DNA of 64,000 bases from Setaria digitata (taxonomy: Eukaryota > Nematoda > Chromadorea > Rhabditida > Setariidae): positions 121,840 to 185,839 of the forward strand of contig RCAB01000083.1 of the NCBI GenBank assembly GCA_003640385.1, read 5' to 3'. The notes beneath the pieces are model-generated. The model searched no databases, was not told the origin of the DNA, and was given only the letters and a program-made list of their open reading frames with translations. Shown here one piece after another: positions 46,010-55,970 of this stretch; positions within the stretch are counted from its first letter, which is position 1; each line of letters opens with the position of its first letter. The position numbers and the translations under genes are program-made.

Positions 46010-46027
46010 CAAGAGAATTCCTTTCAG
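46010..46027 (+). promoter_or_regulatory. Probable spliced-leader acceptor of the F-box-like gene
   Basis: The stretch ending TTCCTTTCAG at 46027 is followed by GATTG and an ATG at 46033-46035, a 5-nt leader. The open frame continues upstream without a Met-supported exon, so a trans-splice at this site most simply defines the start. Confidence 0.6.
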
Positions 46028-46032
46028 GATTG

Positions 46033-48477
46033 ATGGATTTCGATGTTGAGTCAAATTCAGAGCCACAAACATCAATGAGTAATGCGTTCTATGATTATAT
46101 ACCTCCGGAAATCGTAGCGAGAATTGATAGCTATTTGTCATTTGAGGATAGTTTCCATTTCCAAGTAACTATTTTTTTCTTTTTAGATTAGAAGTGATAA
46201 TTATTACTTTGATCTTATCAACACTACTTAATAATATATCATTCGAAAAACTCATTTTGTTTGAATGAAAATTTATTAGTTTTATTCCTGCAAGAAATTT
46301 AGATCACGAATAATTTGCAAGTACTATAATTACAAGTAAATGATAAGAATAAGCTGAATGCAATTGTGAAATTAATGTTATTTGGAAATCTTCAGAAATT
46401 TTCCGTAAAACGTAAGAAAAAACAGTTTACAAAACCACATAATTTCCATATTTTTGGAACTTTTTAAAAATTTGCAATAATTTGACATGTCTTTACAGGA
46501 ATGTTCAAACTATATCAAGTCTGTATTATGTCCCACATGGTCTTATTATGACAAAATCCAGGTATGATAATACCAATTAGCAGAATAGGAAAGCTATAAA
46601 ATGTTGCAATTTACCAATTGCAATTGACTTTGCAGATAAGTGATGACCCTTTCGACTGCAATATCATTAGTACTAGAGGACGTATGCCTAAACGAAATTT
46701 CTTGGAAAGAAATTTGCATACAGTATTCACAAGTTAGTGTTTTCTCTCAAGTATTCACAAGTTAGACTTTTCCTTTGACTTAATACTATAGAGGCATTGA
46801 TTAAAGATAGTCTTCTTTAAGTTTTGCTTCAAACTGTATTAAGTGACAAAAGAACTGGCGAAAGTAAACTGAAACTTAACATGTCCGTTTAATGGAAGTG
46901 TCTTTCAGCTTGCAACAGAATTGTAGAAGTGATGATGATTGTAAAGGATATCGGCTCACTGTACAGGTATAACTCAGGCATGCCGAGGCTGCTGAAAGGT
47001 TCTCAGCTATAGTTTTCATCAGGGTCTGAATACTTACAATGATAGTATCATCTTTTAGTAGTGTGAATTAGGCTATCAAGCCATGCTTGATGGCAGCCGC
47101 TAGCAATGAGATGATTTGCAGATACTTCGTTATATCAGGCAAACGGTTATTTGGGATATTTGTTCTCGAAGACACCGCCGCAGGTAGTTGCTCAACTGAA
47201 GACTGTCTCGCTACACGTCGACATCATGCGCGACAATCTTCGGCAACTGTCCTTCCCGTGTCCAACTCAAGACCTTCTTTATTCCATTCATCATCTGGCC
47301 GATTCACATTTCGAAACTTTCACACAAGTTTGTTGGCTTCTTTTTCCTTTAAAACATTGCGAACAGTTAGTTTCTAGCGTTAGAAGAACCCTTACATGAG
47401 AAGTACGCTTTGTTTCAAACACAGTAGCGGATTAACTTCCTATATTGCTTCTCTAGAAGTTCATTAAATCAAAAGAAATACAAAAGTTTGCAGTGAAGCC
47501 ATTCTTAAAAATAATACTGCTTTTAATAGTAGTATCGATTCCTTAGCTGGATCAGATTTGATAATATCTGATATGCATTTTTAAATTACAGCTGTCTTCC
47601 TTCAGATTTCATTCTGTTCAGCAACAATACAGCCTGAAGATTATCATCTTAGAAATATGTTATTAAGTGGCATGGAGATGACGTTGAAGAATATAGCCAA
47701 ATGTTGCGCGAAGACTGATTTCACTGTTGGTAGGTCACTTGAGGCTTAATTAATTCCAAGGCTTGATTCTGGACATTTCTCGAAAAAAGTATTGTTGACA
47801 AAATATGATCTTTTTTTTGGTTGTTTCCCATATTTATTCTTGAAATTACAAGCAAACTAAGTTTTATATACTCTTGGCTTTGCAAATTTTTATTTATGTA
47901 TTATAGATCTGGCTTGAATTTTTGGCTAATTACTTTTGCTAAGAGGAATCAAAAAAATTTTTCAGAGCTTAAATTGAGGTTATAAAAGCAAATGCTTCCC
48001 TACATAGTCTTATTTTTTTTTTGTTCAAAAAAAATTATTTAAGACGGNGCTAAATGTTCAAAAAAAATTATTTAAGACGGAAATTTCCGGAAAACGTTAC
48101 TATTATCGCATATACATCTTTGCTTTTTTTTTATTACAGATGCCGCAGAAGGCTATGCTGACATGACAGTAGAAAAAGGGAAAATGGAATATTCATTTGC
48201 ATTTTTCTATTACAATCCCCATATCTGTGGCACAGAATCACAGTCAATAGCAGAAGGAACGGATCAAATTGATCAACAGGTGATGATAAGTTCTCCTTTT
48301 AATGATCAAATATTTTTTGGCGATAGTGATGGGAGTGATAGCAACGATAATGACGAAAGCAACAATGATAATACTTTGGTATGTATGAATACTCAAAAAC
48401 GAAGTTATTGCCAAAGTGATTTGCAAGCCTCAGCAATGTGTAGATCATTCTGGAGAAGTCTAGCAAAAACTCATTAG
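46033..48477 (+). CDS. Orphan protein with F-box-like N-terminus
   Basis: Seven exons join in phase: 46033-46164, 46499-46561, 46636-46732, 46909-46998, 47122-47327, 47606-47729, 48140-48477. They total 1050 nt, 349 residues. Residues about 20-44 (YDYIPPEIVARIDSYLSFED) read like the first part of an F-box: a Pro-rich opening, then a hydrophobic helix, then the LSFED turn. That would suggest a ubiquitin-ligase adaptor. The rest is not recognised: a Cys-containing middle (LCPTWSYYDK), a helical stretch around KTVSLHVDIMRDNLRQL, a likely folded CCAKTDFTV / EYSFAFFYYNP segment and an acidic Asp/Ser/Asn tail. No signal peptide or membrane span. An alternative donor after VSS at about 47382 would add some 18 residues to exon 5. 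The last intron contains the single N at 48048. Exon structure is well supported; function is not. Confidence 0.75.
46722..46765 (+). repeat. Direct repeat spanning a splice donor
   Basis: The 16-mer AGTATTCACAAGTTAG occurs at 46722-46737 and 46750-46765. The first copy contains the end of exon 3 and its donor (ACA A, then GTTAGT). The second copy, in the intron, offers the same donor core followed by AC instead of TG. Confidence 0.9.
48022..48080. repeat. 26-bp direct repeat flanking a single N (probable assembly join)
   Basis: The 26-mer TGTTCAAAAAAAATTATTTAAGACGG-type sequence is present at 48022-48047 and identically at 48055-48080, with N at 48048 and GCTAAA between them. The arrangement fits two overlapping contig ends joined with a minimal one-base gap. 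It lies in the last intron of the F-box-like gene, so no coding sequence is affected. Confidence 0.8.
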
Positions 48478-50745
48478 TGAATTTTGAAATATAATTTAAA
48501 TATACTATCAACGGCCTATTTTGTTACGAAAGGATTCCCTTATAAAGCATCGAAGTAATACCTGATTGCTGGTGAAAACGTGGTTATTTAATAGTCAGTG
48601 CCTGTTTTGGACGGAATTGTTCAAAATATTTCAAAGTATGGAAGTGACTTAATTAGTCTCTTCCCTAATTTCTCGCATGTGGTAATAAAGTGGAATAGTG
48701 GGAAATTTTCCATCGATATTCAGGGTGTGATATTCTGATCTCTTTATGTACACATATATGATATTTGTATAGTTATTATTTATGTTCCAGTGGTTTTATC
48801 AGCCCGGTCAAAGCGGTCAGTTATCCATTGGTGCGATTTTAGATAATACTATTAACAGATCACTTTTAGGCTTATTCTCTAAGAATTGCCTTAATTGGTG
48901 TCAAAGACCGGGCTCATCACTAGATTCTTCTGATTTGTAGTGATCATTTGCAGTGAATAAAACTAAAAACGATGTTGCAGCTTGCATAACTAATTGATTT
49001 AATTCGTATTATTAAGTAGTGGATGTAAATATTGGAATTTCAGAATTGCGTGTCTTAATGTAATTTAACGTATTACAAATTCGCATGATTACGTTGGTGG
49101 GACTACATGCATATCTTTGTGGTACCAGCTATCCAGATTTGACGCTTACTTGACCCAAATCATTTCTATTAATTTAGCTAAGTAGGTCTAATGGTTACCT
49201 CTGCAAAACTGACGAGATTTGGTCATAATACATACAACAATAACGGACAGAAACATCACACCGTATTAGGAAGTATCTCAATAATTTCTTTTTTTATCTG
49301 GATATATAAAAATTTATTGGTAATTAGTAATACATCTTTCGAAACAAGAACTTGAGATTATTTTGCTGACTAATTTTCTTTTAGCATAACTTGAAAATAA
49401 AATTTTGTTGAGGAAAAATATTTCGAGAGTAAAAGACCAATGAATGAAATGTGAGTTATGGGGACACGCACGATAAAGACAAAAACAGTGATTAATTTGT
49501 TCAGATAATTGAAAACTTACCAATGACTTATTAAAATGCACACAATTTTTATGCGATGAATTGCTGAAATTGCTGAAACTTCAACGGAAAAAATATATTT
49601 CCAACGGGTTGATAACTAAATACTTTTTATTTTCACTAAAATTGTTCCGATGCCATTCAGTTGCATCCGTTCTTCTGACTACGAAAATTTTACTTTCACT
49701 TTTTTTTTTCCATCACTCATTCAAAGGTTTTGAAATTTTGTAAAAACAATTGTCAATTTTTTAAAGAAATATTGACCGTTTATGACATATCTTTAGGATA
49801 AAAGCTGCTTCTAACTTTGAAATCTGGAATTAGCGAGTTGGAATTTATCATTGAATTGATTGGCTTAAACCTTCACTTTCTACTGGATGCATTATCTTAT
49901 CCAAAAATTGAACTTTAGCTAAGCATATTTTGTGTTTGGTTATTTTTATTCATCGTAATTCGCTCAAGAAATCTCGATTCGTTTATTGCAGATTTCTCAA
50001 ATTTTTCCAATTTTTTAAAATAAGACCATGCTGAAAGAAAATTTACAAATTACCCTTTCAAGCAATTGAAAAATGTTTAAAATTTCTCAGAATATAATGA
50101 TTTGGTCATTAAAATTTTGAAGTAAGATCCAGGAAGATTTTGAGAGACTATCATCATTTCTTTAAATTATTAAAACTCCAGTTCAACTCCTTGCTTAAAT
50201 CTGATCGCGATAATTAATTTTGACCTTTCCAGTAGAAAAAATTATTTGTAGAAAAGTTATTTATAGATAAAAAAGTCGCTTATAAAGAAAGTTTTTTATA
50301 GAAAGAAAAAAATTTATGTATAAATGAAAGAAAACTGTGAAAACTGTTTTTCTCTCTAAATTTCAAAAGTTCCTCAAAATCCTGAAACATAAAATGAACT
50401 TGGGAATCTAATCACTGAACAGGATCTGATAATCAGACCGCCTATTACACAGGATGAATGAACGAAAACTTAAGTTGAATGTAAGTAATCTCGCTGTGGA
50501 TCTCAAAAACTGCAAAAAAGTTTATTCGCTGCTTGAAATTTTTTATATTTTTGTAAGTCACTTTTTTGAACTTCACAAAATTTGCATATCGATCTTACAT
50601 ATTTTCATGGTATGATAAATTAGTTGCAATCTCTACTATGCATTTTCTCGAGCGCTGTCATCACTAAGGCATTCGAGATCGTTACCTAAATCAATCACTA
50701 TCATTCACTATCCTACCGGTACTATTCAATGATATGATTTCGCAA

Positions 50746-50777
50746 GTACCACTTCTATCTTATCATAGAAGTGGTAC
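50746..50777. repeat. Perfect 13-bp inverted repeat with 6-base loop
   Basis: Arm GTACCACTTCTAT at 50746-50758, loop CTTATC, arm ATAGAAGTGGTAC at 50765-50777. Too short for a typical pre-miRNA by itself and without a T run, so its role is unknown. Confidence 0.85.
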
Positions 50778-51049
50778 AAGAAAAAACATTCTTTTATAGA
50801 AGAACTTACAAACATTAATTACTCTGCAATAAAAATGCTTTCATTTTCCAACATTTTTTTCTACCGATCTCGACGGAATCACCAGACCATTCACTTATTT
50901 TGCCCCCGTTATCAATTTGTCATCTTTAATTGACCCTTTGTCCTCTCTCGACAACTATTATCACCATTAACACGTTTCATGTTTAATCTCACTCCATTCT
51001 ATTGTTTTAAAAATTTCGAACCTTCTCACATTTATTTCTATTCAGTAGA

Positions 51050-51077
<28 letters not shown>
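51050..51077. repeat. (TA)14 microsatellite
   Basis: An uninterrupted TA dinucleotide run of about 14 units in the presumed upstream region of the grl gene, about 440 bases before its first exon. Confidence 0.95.
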
Positions 51078-51080
<3 letters not shown>

Positions 51081-51499
51081 AACTTGCAGAATTCATTCAC
51101 AAACAATATAGCTTTTGAAAGCTTGGTAAATTGGGCATGTTTGAAGCATGTTTAGAGCGAAATTTGATTAAAATTTTTGGTGTAGTGAAAGATTGACAAA
51201 AGACTGAACGGAGACTGAGAATCTGGAATACGCTTTCTCGATACCTGAAGAAAGTCAAGGATAAACTATTAGAGCATCTTAAAATGGCGTAGGTCATCCT
51301 TGATGATAATGGCTCAGTTGGTTTATGGTTTATCAGGAATCCCATAAGAATTCCTCAAGAAATTAGTTTGTTAGAGCAAATGAGCTAGAAAGAATAATTA
51401 GTCGGTTCTAATTTACGCATAATTGTAAAGTTAACAGCAAGATAATAATTTGTATCACTCCGAAATATTACTGATAATGTCTTGTTAATAAATAGATAT

Positions 51500-51515
51500 T
51501 TTACATTTATTACAG
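51500..51515 (+). promoter_or_regulatory. Probable spliced-leader acceptor of the grl gene
   Basis: TTTACATTTATTACAG ends at 51515, with the ATG at 51520-51522 only four bases beyond. The first exon encodes a signal peptide and needs no upstream exon, as expected for spliced-leader addition. Confidence 0.65.
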
Positions 51516-51519
51516 GTAA

Positions 51520-54007
51520 ATGGAAAAAAAAATCGCCATATTGTTTGAATTCATTTTGTTGCTACCGTTTTCCAAAACTACCTCAAGTGATCAGTGTTGT
51601 TTTTTATCGAAACTCCCCGGTGAATACATGGAATTCATTTAAAATCTATTGAAAAATTTTCCTTTAACATAATATTTCAAAATTAATTGGAAATTTCATT
51701 TCATTTTAGCATCATTTTGTAAAGCATATTGCGCTAACAATAATGATAAGCTGTCTCTGCTTCCATTACCAACATCATCGTTCGCACCAGTTTCGCCTTA
51801 TCTTCCACTCCTTCCAACGATGAATGAACACAGCTATCAGGTAATCTTTCTTAGTCTAAATTATTTATACACAAGGATGGAAGTAAATCCAGTGAAGAGA
51901 TACTGGTGATTGATCTGGAATCTCTCGAAAAGAAGCCTCCATTACTACTTATTACAATTGTTAACTTCTCGAAAGTACACTAAAAGCGAAGTTGATGTAA
52001 ATTCATCTTTGTATTATCCCTTTTGTGATTTTTTCCATTTTCGCAAAAATTCATTCTGTGCAGTGGCCCACTAATTTATCTTTTCTTCCATCAATTATTC
52101 GTCTTTTTTGCGAAGGGTGGTGCATGAGAAAGTGTAAGTTTATCATAAGGAAAACCAAATGACACAAGTGGAAAAATAAAACTTAAACTTTGATGTGTTA
52201 AAATGTTAAAAAAAAATCTGATTGAAAGTTTATGAAACAGTGGCATCAAAATTAATTGTTTCTTTTTCTTTTTTTTTAAACAACAGAGAAAACTTGCGTG
52301 CTTAGTGTTGTTTCTAAGTTTCTAGTGAAGATACTGGTGATAGTGTTAGTGTTAAACAACATTTGATAATGATAATCAGACTAATTGATTTCAGACTAAT
52401 TCATTACTGAGGCCTATTCCGCCTGTTTATCCAATACAGCAATTGCCTTTTCATTTATCCAATAGTTATCCATCTCCTCAGCAACTACTATACGAATCTG
52501 ATCAATCGTATGTACCAGTTATATCACAAGTGATACCGGAGCAACAAAGAATACAGCTATCACAAGAGCAACATGCACTACTACCATCCGTATCAGTGCA
52601 TTCATTCAGTGATGGATCATCGAAGAGGATTCAACAGCTGAGTGTTCCGGTATGTTGTAGTAATCTTTTCAACGATGTAACTTTGACAATTGCGCGTTAA
52701 TAATAATTAGAAATGAAGGTATCAGAGTGATTCCTTCCACTCTAAAGTACAATCGAAGAATTTTTGCAGATAAAGAAAATGGCGCAATCAAAGAAGAAAT
52801 CAAGATTTGGAAGTAATACGTCGATCAGTCGATTGAAGTTTGTCGATGTACGTGAAATAAATTATACATAACCTAACCTATTCCTTTCTAAATTTCTGGA
52901 CTTTTCAAAAGATTTGGGACGAAAATAAAACTTGACAGGCAATTCGTTTAATTGATTTACAGATGGAATATGTTGCTTGGCCATGATTCGAAAGATTTCG
53001 AAAGAATTATTAGGTTGATAACACAACTTGGCATGAAGAGCATAAAAATGAATCAAACAAAAATTTTTGGATGTTCTCAGTCATAACTAGATTTTGATAC
53101 TGTCAACTATCCAACTTTGCATCCCCAACTTTTTATCACATGTCGAATTACAGAAGACGAGAAATATGAACGACAAAGAAGTGGCTGATCTTCTAGATGC
53201 AATTGAAGAATTTAGAAATCAAACGCTGCAAATTCATGAGTCTACGAAACCGGTACCAATATCATCCCTTGTTATTACCGATGATTCGGAATGCAACAGC
53301 AATGTGCTCAAAACCATACTCTTCGAGGTATGACAAACTGAATTCGTTCAAATTTCCGAAGCATAGCAGAAAGATTTTAGCCCTTCAGCTTTTTAAAATG
53401 AACTAAAGTGAAATTTAGAAAAAGTTTGGAAGAATTTATTTCCCAAGTTTTTTTTGCTTACCTATAGGTGAGATTTTCTGTTCGCGAGTGAGTAACTTTA
53501 TTAAATTAATACATATTCAAGTTTTCTTAATGTTTATCTTGCACTCAATACGCGCTACAATGTTCAACGATTTTTCGTTAAAGATTTAAGTTCCATTCTT
53601 CTAGTTTTCTACAACAATTTCAAAACAAATTTTGTGAGGTTTCGAAAAATTGCAGAAAAAATGACGTAATTTTTAATAAATGCTACGTTGATAGAGATAT
53701 TTCTTTTACAGATTAGATGAATTTCAGAAAGATTGAAAAAATGTCAGTCTGACTGTGGAGAAAGAAGAAACCTCACGTCTACGTTACTAATGAGTGAAAT
53801 TATTATTAAAAAGCCGCATTGCAGAACATTGGGAAGGATCTAAATGCGACTAAGCGATTGATTCAGATCGTTGCTGAATCTCAGTTTGGTGGTCATTTCA
53901 ATGTGATATGTTCCAAGAATGATTTCTCCTTCTTGACGAACACAGAATTATTCTGTCAAGCTACTAAAGGTGATGTGAGCTGTTATGCATATAGGCTACT
54001 TTCATAG
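51520..54007 (+). CDS. Secreted ground-like (grl) domain protein, hedgehog-related
   Basis: Ground-like proteins are nematode secreted proteins of the hedgehog-related group, tied mainly to cuticle and epithelium; receptors and targets are mostly unknown. Six exons join in phase: 51520-51619, 51710-51840, 52395-52649, 52770-52847, 53154-53327, 53825-54007. They total 921 nt, 306 residues. Seen: a signal peptide (MEKKIAILFEFILLLPFS); a short Cys-rich segment after it (QCCFL, SFCKAYC); a long Pro/Gln/Ser-rich low-complexity middle; a basic patch (KKMAQSKKKSRF); and a C-terminal ground-like domain from about residue 230 to the end. The domain has Cys at 235, 275, 290 and 299 and the family pattern Q-x(3)-AE-x(2)-FGG-x-FNVICS-x-NDFSF ... 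VSCYAY. Exon 5 ends GAG at a GTATGA donor; if that intron is kept, translation stops two codons on and the domain is lost. An AATAAA lies at 54189-54194, 182 nt past the stop. Confidence 0.92.
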
Positions 54008-55970
54008 CTGTTAATGGAGCCTACTAAACTACTGAGCTGTTTTAATGACCCTCAGCGGTTAGATTTATGCCTAGAGAGAATTGATTGAGGTATGAAGCAG
54101 TCTATAAATACAGTTCTATCTAAATGATTTCTGCTGAACCCCAATCGATCGTATTATTCCTCGTTATGCAGAAAAATGATTCAATAATAATAAAAATTTA
54201 TGAATCAAGGTTCATCTTAAAATTAATGCTCAAATCTGTTTTCATAAGTGATTGTTAAACTGATAAATTTCACGTCAATGTAATCAATATAATCCAGAAA
54301 TATGGATCTGGTAAAACTTCTCAAGAGTTTTTCCCTTGTTTACAAGAACACATCATTTGCACCTTGCAGCAGTTACTATTTAGCCACAGATAAAGAAACT
54401 TAAGTTGCTGAATTTCAGGATTTATATGTAATCCGACCACAGTCTGTTAAACACATATTCCCCTCCCTCGCCTCCACTTGGACTTCAGAAGCAGATTTTG
54501 CAAATCATTAATGACTAGCCTCATTATCCTCGAAGACTTGAATTACCCGACTAATTTACCTCAGTTTTAAACCAGGTTGTGAATTGATTTGACAAAAAAA
54601 ATAAGTAGATTCAAATAAAGGTTTATGCCTCCATTAAGACTTCAAAAAAAAAGTTTTCACCAAAAATTCTAATAATATTAAACAAAATTAACGATGCAAC
54701 AATTTCGGAAATGACAAGCAAAGATCTGTAAGATTCACTATTACCAAATTAATTTTGCGTACTACGAAACAACATTAAGCTTATTCAGATAAGGGGAGCA
54801 TATTTGTTTATCTTTGCCGTTTTGATCGATCAAGGATACTTCTATTAGAGAAATACAGAATAAAAAAAAATAAGCTAAAAATAAGATAAAACATAAAACG
54901 AAACCAAAGCCTGCATAAAATATTTGGTATATAAGTGTAGGAAATTACTTATAAACCCGATTAGTGAACATTTCTGTTGTATTTATTACGAAATATTTAG
55001 AAAACAAGACAATAAATAAATTTGTCTTTAACAGACTATGCTAGCAGTAATATATCGAAACAAATAACATTACAAGGTAAAATTGAGTCTTAAGCATATC
55101 ATTATTCAAAAAGATTGGAAAAAGAAATTATTGATAGATTCAACAATAACTCTTGTAGAAATTAACAAAATTGCACTGCATTTTAGCAACAAATATATTA
55201 GTCACTAAGAATAAATTGGAATTCATTTCGGATTTTCAGAAGTTTTTGAACATTAATAAAATATATTTCCCGGACAAGGCAAAGATAACACTGAAACTTA
55301 TAGCATATACTTTTATATAAAGTTTAATTTTAGAAATCAAATTCAAATTATTCGCGAGCTCTTATTACTGAAATTTCGGGGTAAATTTAACTTGCTCTAT
55401 TCATTTAAATTTTGGAAGAATATGATTAAGGACTTACGAATGTAAACGAAAATTTCGAAAGCAATTTAATTCATAACTCTGCGGATCAACATCATACTTG
55501 AACAGATGGTATGTTTGCTAATTTTGAAAGTTGTATAATTTCCCTTCCTTCAAATGAAACAAGTCAAAGGTAGAAATCAAGTTCGAAACTGGAAGTGAAA
55601 GAGAAAATAAGTACAATCATTGTTCATGTCTTAAAGTGCGTTACTTAAAAGCAGAGGTGGAATGGGGAATATTTCATTTTTTTATGCCGCAAATAAATGA
55701 AAGAGCGAAGAGTGTTACCAAAAAAAAGTATTTCCTAAAATATTTAGCATAATTAATCAGATCAAAGAAATAACCATTAATCTCGACACTTGTAGGTAGC
55801 AGAAAGCAATGAGCAGTTCTTTCAATAACGACCTAAGAGTGAATTATAAAAGCTTTTTCTCTAAACTTTTTTTGAAAGCTAGAAAATGAAACATTGTGGG
55901 CTACTTGACGAATAATGATGGTGACTCATACATACTGGAACAATAATTACTGTAAAGTTTGGCAACAGAA
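54008..55970. other. Convergent intergenic region between grl and FLYWCH genes
   Basis: The two flanking genes converge here, so it holds both 3' UTRs. Apart from the grl polyadenylation candidate nothing distinct was seen; A+T-rich, with no supported exon or repeat. Confidence 0.5.
54189..54194 (+). terminator. Candidate polyadenylation signal of the grl gene
   Basis: AATAAA within an AATAATAATAAAAA run, 182 nt downstream of the stop codon at 54005-54007. Motif and distance only. Confidence 0.5.

Larger units (their letters stand above)
21460..46027. other. Large gene-poor, A+T-rich stretch (~24.5 kb)
   Basis: No exon with family resemblance and consistent splicing was found on either strand. 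The longest frames, such as 34696-35040 (+, 114 codons), are about what chance gives at this base composition. The left part probably holds the missing first exon, long first intron and promoter of the globin gene; the right part would hold the outron and promoter of the 46033 gene. It contains many poly-A/T runs (27701-27720, 27777-27790, 32040-32053), triplet patches, two inverted repeats and a dispersed 33-bp repeat pair. Segments near 40200-40500 and 42650-43250 look less A+T-rich than their surroundings. Confidence 0.55.
48478..51515. other. Intergenic DNA between the F-box-like and grl genes
   Basis: No exon is supported. It contains an AATAAA at 48684-48689, 207 nt past the upstream stop and a fair polyadenylation signal candidate, a perfect 13-bp hairpin at 50746-50777 and a (TA)n tract at 51050-51077. 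The 3 kb distance argues against an operon of the two flanking genes. Confidence 0.5.
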
